This document shows positions 1-5,558 of a DNA stretch of 8,685 bases, one piece after another. A model generated the notes under the pieces. That model did no database searches. It saw only the letters and a list, made by a program, of their open reading frames with translations, and was not told the DNA's origin. The DNA is from Pseudomonadota bacterium. Lineage in GTDB: Bacteria > Pseudomonadota > Alphaproteobacteria > Rhizobiales > Rhizobiaceae. Made by a program: the position numbers and the translations under genes. Within the stretch, counting starts at the first letter, position 1. Each line of letters begins with the position of its first letter. The stretch is taken from contig JAEZXX010000029.1 in the NCBI GenBank assembly GCA_023419535.1, positions 1 through 8,685 of the forward strand, in the 5' to 3' direction.

Positions 1-58
1 CGAGACGGCCCTGGAGATGCTGGGCACCATCATCGCCATCCTGAAGGGCGAGGCTTAA
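1..58 (+). CDS. C-terminal end of upstream gene, probably the ABC transporter substrate-binding protein (partial)
   Basis: Only the last 18 codons and a TAA stop are present, read from base 2. The end reads ETALEMLGTIIAILKGEA. Every sense codon except the last (GCT) ends in G or C, as in the neighbouring genes, and the other two forward frames look non-coding, so the reading frame is firm. The gene lies 59 bases upstream of a NitT/TauT-type permease gene on the same strand. In such operons the periplasmic substrate-binding protein usually precedes the permease and ATPase, so that identity is an inference from position alone. The visible fragment has no diagnostic motif, and it could equally be an enzyme gene belonging to the same operon. 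Confidence 0.5.
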   Translation, partial: ETALEMLGTIIAILKGEA

Positions 59-74
59 GCGGCTGAGGGACGGA

Positions 75-96
75 GCGCGGGCGCCCTCGCCCGCGC
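75..96 (+). promoter_or_regulatory. Intercistronic hairpin between upstream gene and permease gene
   Basis: The left arm GCGCGGGCG (75-83) and right arm CGCCCGCGC (88-96) are perfectly complementary and are separated by the 4-base loop CCCT. This gives a 9-bp, almost all-GC stem. No T-run follows, so it is not a canonical intrinsic terminator. It sits 16 bases after the upstream stop codon and 21 bases before the permease ATG. Stable hairpins in this position of ABC transporter operons often protect the binding-protein message from 3' exonucleases or weaken read-through into the membrane-protein genes. That role is inferred here, while the structure itself is read directly. Confidence 0.5.
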
Positions 97-117
97 CCCG
101 CAGGACCCCGTGCCCCG

Positions 118-894
118 ATGATACGCCCCTTCCAGCCAGTCAGCGCGCGAACGCGCGTTCTTCTCGGCCTCTCCTTCTTCGTCGCCTTCGTCGCCGTCTG
201 GTCGCTCGCCACCTTCGGCGGCTTCGTCTCGCGGACGTTTCTCGCCGACCCGCTGACGATGCTCGCCGACGGCTGGTACCTCCTCAGTCGCCAGGGCTTC
301 GCGTACGACATCGGCATGACGATCTGGCGTGTCGTCGGAGGCTTCGCCATCGCCGCCGTCCTTGCCGTTCCGATCGGCATCCTGATGGGCGCCTACAAGC
401 CGATAGAGGCGCTGCTCGAGCCCTTCGTGTCCTTCGCGCGCTACCTGCCGGCCTCCGCCTTCGTGCCGCTCCTGATCCTGTGGGCGGGCATCGGCGAGGC
501 GCAGAAGCTGCTGGTCATCTTCATCGGCTCCTTCTTCCAGATCGTCCTGATGGTCGCCGGTATCGTCGGCTCGACGCGCCAGGATCTGGTGGAGGCGGCC
601 TATACGCTGGGCGCCAAGGACCGCGGCATCGTGGCGCGCGTCCTCATCCCCTCGGCGGCGCCCGACATCGCCGAGGTCCTGCGGCTCGTGCTGGGCTGGG
701 CCTGGACCTACGTCATCGTCGCCGAGCTGATCGGGGCCTCTTCGGGCATCGGCTACATGATCATCAACAGCCAGGCGCTGCTGGCGACGGGCCAGATCAT
801 TTTCGGCATCATCGTCATCGGCCTGATCGGCCTCGTCTCCGACTTTCTGTTCAAGGCGCTGAACCGGCGCGTCTTTGCCTGGAGGCTGGCATGA
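118..894 (+). CDS. ABC transporter permease, NitT/TauT/SsuC type
   Basis: This 258-residue integral inner-membrane protein should form the translocation channel of an ABC importer as a homodimer. Hydrophobic segments are seen at about residues 14-34, 70-92, 112-150 (two closely spaced), 188-208 and 225-247, which fits the six-helix BPD_transp_1 fold. The cytoplasmic EAA coupling loop is clear at 159-178: E159-A160-A161, G165 and a terminal IP at 177-178. It would dock on the ATPase encoded immediately downstream. Length and style match SsuC/TauC/NrtB-like permeases rather than the ProU-like HutW. The ATG at 118 is preceded by an AGGA at 102-105, a somewhat long 12-base spacing. The stop overlaps the ATPase start as ATGA, so translation is probably coupled. 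The substrate cannot be read from the permease. Facing a complete hut operon, it may carry histidine, urocanate or a related compound, which is inference. Confidence 0.93.
   Translation: MIRPFQPVSARTRVLLGLSFFVAFVAVWSLATFGGFVSRTFLADPLTMLADGWYLLSRQGFAYDIGMTIWRVVGGFAIAAVLAVPIGILMGAYKPIEALLEPFVSFARYLPASAFVPLLILWAGIGEAQKLLVIFIGSFFQIVLMVAGIVGSTRQDLVEAAYTLGAKDRGIVARVLIPSAAPDIAEVLRLVLGWAWTYVIVAELIGASSGIGYMIINSQALLATGQIIFGIIVIGLIGLVSDFLFKALNRRVFAWRLA
881..885 (+). promoter_or_regulatory. Ribosome binding site of the ABC ATPase gene
   Basis: GGAGG lies 5 bases before the ATG at 891, inside the 3' end of the permease gene. It decides the ATPase start: the same frame is open far upstream, but the upstream part shadows the permease gene and carries no ABC motifs. 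Confidence 0.7.
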
Positions 895-1676
895 GCGCGC
901 TCCTCGTCTCGGGCGTCGGACGCGTCTTTCCGGGGGTGAAGGGCGGCGCCCCGGTCACCGCGCTGCAGCCGACCGACCTGACGGTGCCCTCGGACGACTT
1001 CGTCACCATCCTCGGCCCGTCCGGCTGCGGGAAGTCAACGCTGCTTCGCATCATCGCCGGGCTCGACCGGCCGACCAGCGGGACGGTGACGCTCGACGGG
1101 CTCCCGGTGGCGGGGCCGGGGCCCGAGCGCGGCATGGTGTTCCAGTCCTACACGCTTTTTCCGTGGCTGAACGTGAAGGACAACATCGCCTTCGGCCTGC
1201 GCGAGAAGGGCGCTTCGGCCGCCGAGACGGCCGAGCGCGTCGCCTATTTCGTCGATCAGGTGGGGCTGCGCGGCTTCGAGAATCACTGGCCGAAGCAACT
1301 GTCGGGCGGCATGCAGCAGCGCACGGCGATCGCGCGCGCGCTCGCCAACGATCCGAAGATCCTGCTCCTCGACGAGCCCTTCGGCGCGCTGGACAACCAG
1401 ACGCGCGGCCTGATGCAGGAGCTGTTGCTCGGCATCTGGGAGCGCCAGCACAAGATGGTGCTGTTCGTCACGCACGACATCGAGGAGGCCATCTTCGTCG
1501 GCTCGCGCGTGGTCACGATGACGGCGCGGCCCGGTCGCATCAAGTCGATCATCCCGGTCGACCTGCCGCATCCGCGCCACTACACGATCAAGTCGAGCCC
1601 GGAATTCTCGGCGCTGCGCGCCCGCCTGACCGAGGAGATCCGCTCCGAGGCGATCCAGGCCGATTCCGCGCATTGA
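891..1676 (+). CDS. ABC transporter ATP-binding protein, NitT/TauT/SsuB type
   Basis: This 261-residue cytoplasmic ATPase should power the permease encoded just upstream. All motifs are present in order: Walker A GPSGCGKST (42-50), Q-loop Q85 in VFQSYTLFPW, signature LSGGMQQR (137-144), Walker B KILLLDEP (156-163, with D161 and E162), D-loop GALD (165-168) and switch histidine H195 in VTHDIEEA. The length and the phrase VTHDIEEAIFVGSRVVTMTARPGRI are typical of the SsuB/TauB/NrtD group. No C-terminal CBS or other regulatory domain is present, unlike ProU/HutV-type ATPases. The start is fixed by the ATGA overlap with the permease stop and by a GGAGG 5 bases upstream. The gene ends 39 bases from the convergent hutC stop. 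Family is certain and substrate unknown. Confidence 0.95.
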   Translation: MSALLVSGVGRVFPGVKGGAPVTALQPTDLTVPSDDFVTILGPSGCGKSTLLRIIAGLDRPTSGTVTLDGLPVAGPGPERGMVFQSYTLFPWLNVKDNIAFGLREKGASAAETAERVAYFVDQVGLRGFENHWPKQLSGGMQQRTAIARALANDPKILLLDEPFGALDNQTRGLMQELLLGIWERQHKMVLFVTHDIEEAIFVGSRVVTMTARPGRIKSIIPVDLPHPRHYTIKSSPEFSALRARLTEEIRSEAIQADSAH

Positions 1677-1715
1677 AGCGCTTCGACCCACCCGCGCCCG
1701 AACGCACGAGCTCGC

Positions 1716-2417
1716 TCAGAGCAGGCTCGTCAGCCGGTGGGTGCGCGGATGCACCATGCGCACGTAGGTGACGGGGCTTTCGGCCAGCCAGGTGCGCCGC
1801 TCGCCCACCAGGACCGGGCCGGCTGGGTCGATGCCCAGATGCGACGCCTCCTCCTCGCTCGGCTGGTCGGCGAAGAAGGTGAACTCCCCGCGCGAGAAGG
1901 GCGCGGCCGTCACCAGCCACTCGTTCGGCCCGGTCGCCTCGAACCCCTCCGACAGGACGCGGGGCGCGGTCTGCGGGTTGATGAGCCGGTCCTCGAACTG
2001 ATAGGGCCGCCCGTCCGCGAAATGCAGGCAGCGCACGTGCAGGATGGTGCGGCCGGCCGGGACCCCGAACAGGCCCGCATCCTCCGCGCTCGCTGGTCGC
2101 TCCTCCCGCAAGAGGAGGCGATACCCGTAATGCGCGCCCGAGGCACGGATTTCGGCGGCGACGAGGGGGATGGCGAAACGCGCCTCGCGCGGGGGATGCA
2201 GCGCGACGCGCGTGCCCACCTTGCGCTTGCGCTCGAGGAGACCGGCCCGCGCGAGCTCCTGCAGGGCCCGGTTGACGGTGGCCCGCGCCGCGCCGAACTC
2301 GCTCGCCAACTGCTCCTCGCCCGGGATCAGGCTGCCCGGCCGCCACACGCGCTCGCCGATGCGCCGCGCGATCTCGTCCTTGATGTGGCGGAAGGAGGAG
2401 CGCGGAGCGGTGGTCAT
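1716..2417 (-). CDS. hutC: HutC, GntR-family histidine utilization repressor
   Basis: This 233-residue DNA-binding repressor has an N-terminal GntR winged helix (about 8-72, with IPGEEQLASEFGAARATVNR as the recognition region) and a C-terminal UTRA ligand domain (about 80-233). HutC-like landmarks in the UTRA part are FEDRLINP (141-148), GPNEWL (163-168) and ERRTW (206-210). Members of this family bind urocanate and then release hut promoters. An in-frame ATG at 2460-2462 would add 15 residues and has a better Shine-Dalgarno (GAGG, 7-base spacer). That extension, however, contains TTA and AGG codons that look foreign to this GC-rich gene, lies under an inverted repeat, and has no counterpart I recognise in HutC, so I prefer the ATG at 2415-2417. 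It is the last gene of the hut operon and converges on the ABC transporter genes. Identity is strong; the exact start is moderate. Confidence 0.9.
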   Translation of the reverse strand: MTTAPRSSFRHIKDEIARRIGERVWRPGSLIPGEEQLASEFGAARATVNRALQELARAGLLERKRKVGTRVALHPPREARFAIPLVAAEIRASGAHYGYRLLLREERPASAEDAGLFGVPAGRTILHVRCLHFADGRPYQFEDRLINPQTAPRVLSEGFEATGPNEWLVTAAPFSRGEFTFFADQPSEEEASHLGIDPAGPVLVGERRTWLAESPVTYVRMVHPRTHRLTSLL

Positions 2418-2435
2418 GCGGGCAGGCGGATCCTC

Positions 2436-2460
2436 GACGTTGCGCATCCTGCGTAACGTC
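2436..2460. promoter_or_regulatory. Imperfect inverted repeat in the hutD-hutC gap, candidate operator or leader hairpin
   Basis: On the + strand the arms are GACGTTGCGC (2436-2445) and GCGTAACGTC (2451-2460), separated by ATCCT. They match as inverted repeats at 9 of 10 positions. The element sits 18 bases before the preferred hutC start and covers the alternative start at 2460-2462. It could be an operator for HutC or another regulator, or an RNA stem-loop (with one A-C mismatch) that limits hutC translation. It does not resemble the GT-N-TA-N-AC core common to HutC-subfamily operators, so a HutC operator role is uncertain. Confidence 0.4.
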
Positions 2461-2486
2461 ATCCACACGCCTCGGAAAGGGTCGGA

Positions 2487-3068
2487 TCATTTGGCCCCGG
2501 CTACGGCCCCGATCTCCAGACGGAAGAAGCCGGCGGCGCCGTCGATCCGCACGGCCGTGCGGGCGACCAGGAGCGCGTCGTCGCGATCCAGCGCAACGCG
2601 CTCGGCAGCGGTTTCGATCGACGCGGGGCCGAGCGCGAGGATCACCACCGTGTGCGGGCAGGCGGGCAGATCGAAAGTGCCGGATAGGCGTTCGACCCTG
2701 GCCGAGAAGCGGTCCCTGCGCACCATGACGTTCAAATCGACGATCGGGCCGTTCGGCAGGCGCGCCACGGTCGGGGCATCGGCCGGAAAGGCGTAGGGCG
2801 GGGATCGTGGGGTCAGACGCTGCGGGCGTTCGCCTTCGATCGCCAGATCGAGCGCCGCGCCGTCGAGGATCGCGAGGATGCGCTCGACGCCGGGGAAGAC
2901 CGAGAACGGCCCGTCGGCCTCGACGCGCGCCATCGAGATGCGCCAGTCGAAGGAGGCGGTGTCGGCGCCGGGCGGATGGGCGGCGATCTCCCGCGTCTCC
3001 CCGCCGCCGTTCTTCCAAGGCATGCGGCGGTGATCGGCGGCGCGCAGGAGGGTCACGCCCGACTTCAT
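2487..3068 (-). CDS. hutD: HutD/Ves family bicupin protein
   Basis: This 193-residue cytoplasmic protein of the HutD/Ves family (formerly DUF886) has two tandem cupin-like beta barrels and no known enzymatic activity. Family motifs are PWKNGGGET (17-25), FDWRIS (40-45), DGPFS (52-56), FPGVER (58-63) and DLNVM (111-115). In Pseudomonas, HutD is needed for balanced growth on histidine and is proposed to sense a pathway intermediate, perhaps N-formylglutamate, and to cap hut expression; transfer of that role to this protein is inference. The ATG overlaps the hutU stop as ATGA and has no Shine-Dalgarno of its own, which points to translational coupling. An open frame extends far upstream of this start, but that part is a shadow of hutU. 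The downstream gap to hutC is the widest spacing in this operon. Confidence 0.92.
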   Translation of the reverse strand: MKSGVTLLRAADHRRMPWKNGGGETREIAAHPPGADTASFDWRISMARVEADGPFSVFPGVERILAILDGAALDLAIEGERPQRLTPRSPPYAFPADAPTVARLPNGPIVDLNVMVRRDRFSARVERLSGTFDLPACPHTVVILALGPASIETAAERVALDRDDALLVARTAVRIDGAAGFFRLEIGAVAGAK

Positions 3069-4753
3069 CCGAGGATGGCCGGCAGGTTCAGCCCCTTTTC
3101 GCGCGCGCAGTCGAGCGCGATGTCGTAGCCCGCATCCGCGTGGCGCATGACGCCGGTCGCCGGATCGTTCCACAGGACGCGTTCCAGGCGCCGCGCCGCG
3201 TCGTCCGTGCCGTCGGCGCAGATCACCATGCCGGAATGCTGCGAGAAGCCCATGCCGACGCCGCCGCCATGGTGCCGCGAGACCCAGGTCGCGCCCGACG
3301 CCGTGTTGAGGAGCGCGTTGAGGAGCGGCCAGTCGGAGACCGCGTCGGACCCGTCCTTCATCGCCTCCGTCTCGCGGTTGGGCGAGGCGACGGAGCCCGA
3401 ATCCAGATGGTCGCGGCCGATCACCACCGGGGCCTTCAGCTCGCCCGAGCGCACCATCTCGTTGAAGGCGAGGCCGAGCGTGTGGCGGTCCCCGAGACCC
3501 ACCCAGCAGATGCGCGCCGGGAGCCCCTGGAAGGCGATGCGCTCGCGCGCCATGTCGAGCCAGCGGTGCAGGTGATGGTTGTCGGGCAGGAGCTCCTTCA
3601 CCTTGGCGTCGGTCCTGTAGATGTCCTGCGGGTCGCCGGAGAGCGCGGCCCAGCGGAAGGGGCCGACGCCCCGGCAGAAGAGCGGGCGGATATAGGCCGG
3701 CACGAAGCCGGGGAAGGCGAAGGCGTTCTCCAGCCCCTCGTCTTTCGCGACCTGCCGGATGTTGTTGCCGTAGTCGAGCGTCGGGACGCCCGCCTCGTGG
3801 AAGGCGACCATGGCTTCCACGTGCCGGCGCATCGAGGCGCGGGCGGCCGCTTCCACGGCCTTCGGATCGCTTTCGCGCCTGGCCCTGTGTTCGGCGACGC
3901 TCCAGCCGATCGGCAGGTAGCCGTTCAGCGGGTCGTGCGCGGAGGTCTGGTCGGTGACGATGTCGGGGCGAAGGCCCCCCGCCTGCATGCGCCGGACGAG
4001 TTCGGGGAAGATCTCGGCCGCGTTGCCGAGGAGCCCGACGCTCTTCGCCTCGCCGGCCTTCGTCCACCGCTCGATGAGCGTCAGCGCCTCGTCGAGGGTC
4101 GTCGCCTTCTCGTCGACGTAGCGGGTGCGCAGGCGGAAATCGATGCGGGTCTCGTCGCTCTCGACCGCCAGGCACGAGGCGCCCGCCATCACGGCCGCGA
4201 GCGGCTGCGCACCGCCCATGCCGCCGAGTCCCCCGGTCAGCACCCACTTGCCCTTGAGGTCGCCGCCATAGTGCTGGCGCCCCGCCTCGACGAAGGTCTC
4301 GTAGGTGCCCTGCACGATCCCTTGCGTGCCGATATAGATCCAGGAGCCGGCGGTCATCTGGCCGTACATGGCCAGACCGCGCTTATCCAACTCGTTGAAA
4401 TGATCCCAGGTCGCCCAGTGCGGCACGAGGTTGGAATTGGCGATGAGGACGCGCGGCGCGTCCCTGTGGGTGCGGAAGACCCCGACGGGCTTGCCGGACT
4501 GGACGAGCAGCGTCTGGTCCTCCTCCAGCGTGCGCAGCGCGGTGGTGATCCGGTCGAAGTCGTCCCAGGTGCGCGCTGCCCGGCCGATGCCGCCATAGAC
4601 GACCAGCTCGTTCGGGTTCTCGGCGACGTCCGGGTCGAGATTGTTCATCAGCATGCGAAGCGGCGCCTCGGTCAGCCAGCTCTTGGCCGACAGCTCGGTT
4701 CCGGTGGCGGCGCGCACGGCTCGCGCGTTGTGGCGGCGGTCGATGGCGGACAT
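3065..4753 (-). CDS. hutU: Urocanate hydratase (urocanase)
   Basis: HutU adds water to urocanate to form 4-imidazolone-5-propionate, the second step of histidine breakdown, using tightly bound NAD+ as an electrophile rather than a redox cofactor. The 562-residue length is close to the roughly 555-560 usual for bacterial urocanases, so the protein is complete. Visible landmarks are YGGIGRAARTW near 53-63, the glycine-rich NAD-binding motif GGLGGMGGAQP (174-184), a cysteine in LPARICWVGLGDR (C416, the likely equivalent of the active-site cysteine of the Pseudomonas enzyme) and the C-terminal RHHGGGVGMGFSQHSGM (493-509). The ATG at 4751-4753 lies 4 bases after the hutG stop and has an AAGGG 8 bases upstream, inside hutG. 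The end overlaps the hutD start as ATGA. I see no anomaly. Confidence 0.97.
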   Translation of the reverse strand: MSAIDRRHNARAVRAATGTELSAKSWLTEAPLRMLMNNLDPDVAENPNELVVYGGIGRAARTWDDFDRITTALRTLEEDQTLLVQSGKPVGVFRTHRDAPRVLIANSNLVPHWATWDHFNELDKRGLAMYGQMTAGSWIYIGTQGIVQGTYETFVEAGRQHYGGDLKGKWVLTGGLGGMGGAQPLAAVMAGASCLAVESDETRIDFRLRTRYVDEKATTLDEALTLIERWTKAGEAKSVGLLGNAAEIFPELVRRMQAGGLRPDIVTDQTSAHDPLNGYLPIGWSVAEHRARRESDPKAVEAAARASMRRHVEAMVAFHEAGVPTLDYGNNIRQVAKDEGLENAFAFPGFVPAYIRPLFCRGVGPFRWAALSGDPQDIYRTDAKVKELLPDNHHLHRWLDMARERIAFQGLPARICWVGLGDRHTLGLAFNEMVRSGELKAPVVIGRDHLDSGSVASPNRETEAMKDGSDAVSDWPLLNALLNTASGATWVSRHHGGGVGMGFSQHSGMVICADGTDDAARRLERVLWNDPATGVMRHADAGYDIALDCAREKGLNLPAILG

Positions 4754-4757
4754 GGGT

Positions 4758-5558
4758 TCAGCCCTTCAGTTCGGCGGCCAGCGCCTCGATGCGATGGAGA
4801 AGGTCGGCAAGGACGGCGCGAAGCGGCTCGGCCTTGGCGACGTCGTAGGCGAAGGGCGGGGCTTCGGCGGCGACATGCGTCGCCTGGGCCAGCTCCATCT
4901 GGATGGCGTGAACGTTCCGGTCGGGCCGTCCGTAGTGCCGCGTCGTCCATCCGCCGCGGAAGCGGCCGTTGAGGACGGAGCTGTAGCCTTCGGCAGATGC
5001 GCAGGTCTCGACGACGGCACGCTCGATCGCCGGGTCGCAGGTCCTGCCGCCGTCCGTGCCGATGTTGAAGTCCGGCAGCACGCCTTCGAACAGGAAGGGA
5101 ATCTTTGAACGGATCGAGTGGCAGTCGTAGAGGATCGCGACGCCGTGCAGCGCCTTCACGTGCTCGATCTCGGCGGCCAGCGCCTCGTGATAGGGCCGGT
5201 GGAAGGCGTCGAGCCGGCGCGCGATCTCCGGCTCGTCCGGTTCCTCCCCGTCTCGCCAGATGGGCGCGCCGTCGAAATCGGTGAGCGGCACGAGCCCGGT
5301 CGTGTTCTGTCCCGGATAGAGGCTGGCGCCCGCCGGGTCGCGATTGGCGTCGATCACGTAGCGGTGGACGGTCGCGCGGACGGTCGTCGCATCGGGCAGA
5401 AGCCCGTCATAGAGGCGGTGGATGTGCCAGTCGGTGTCGGCGAGGCGCAGGCCGTTCTCGTTCAGCCGCGCCGCCATGTCCTCCGGCACGTCCGTCCCGG
5501 TGTGCGGAAAGGCGAGAATGACCGGCGAGGCGCCGGGGCGGATCTCGACCGGGCTCAT
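4758..5558 (-). CDS. hutG: N-formylglutamate deformylase (N-formylglutamate amidohydrolase)
   Basis: HutG hydrolyses N-formyl-L-glutamate to L-glutamate and formate, the last step of the five-step Hut pathway. The 266-residue protein carries the FGase family pattern: FPHTGTDVP (17-25), IDANRDP (69-75), YDCHSIRSKIP (144-154), GGWTTRHYG (202-210) and HAIQMELAQ (217-225). The histidines and acidic residues in these motifs are probable metal and substrate ligands. It belongs to the deformylase type that works with HutF. It is not the ureohydrolase-like formiminoglutamase also called HutG in four-step pathways, because it lacks the arginase-type aspartate-rich metal motifs. The start overlaps the hutH stop as ATGA with no clear Shine-Dalgarno, implying coupling. 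The following hutU start is 4 bases past its stop. Confidence 0.96.
   Translation of the reverse strand: MSPVEIRPGASPVILAFPHTGTDVPEDMAARLNENGLRLADTDWHIHRLYDGLLPDATTVRATVHRYVIDANRDPAGASLYPGQNTTGLVPLTDFDGAPIWRDGEEPDEPEIARRLDAFHRPYHEALAAEIEHVKALHGVAILYDCHSIRSKIPFLFEGVLPDFNIGTDGGRTCDPAIERAVVETCASAEGYSSVLNGRFRGGWTTRHYGRPDRNVHAIQMELAQATHVAAEAPPFAYDVAKAEPLRAVLADLLHRIEALAAELKG

Noticed and set aside
480..890. An in-frame extension of the ABC ATPase gene over the permease gene.
   Set aside because: It carries no ABC motifs, is the shadow of the permease, and the ATG at 891 has a GGAGG 5 bases upstream.
1675..1684. Perfect 10-bp palindrome GAAGCGCTTC overlapping the ATPase stop codon.
   Set aside because: A 10-bp perfect palindrome is expected several times by chance in a window this size, and it has no loop to form a terminator hairpin.
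3069..4247. A long upstream, in-frame extension of hutD over the hutU gene.
   Set aside because: HutD family proteins start near MKSGVTLLRAADHRRMPWKNGG, and the extension is the shadow of hutU in another frame. The ATGA overlap gives a natural start at 3066-3068.
2807..4972. A 721-codon open frame on the + strand opposite hutU and the end of hutG.
   Set aside because: hutU on the other strand is a textbook full-length urocanase. In very GC-rich genes the opposite strand lacks stops because TTA, CTA and TCA codons are rare in the sense frame. The translation is arginine and alanine-rich with no recognisable domain.
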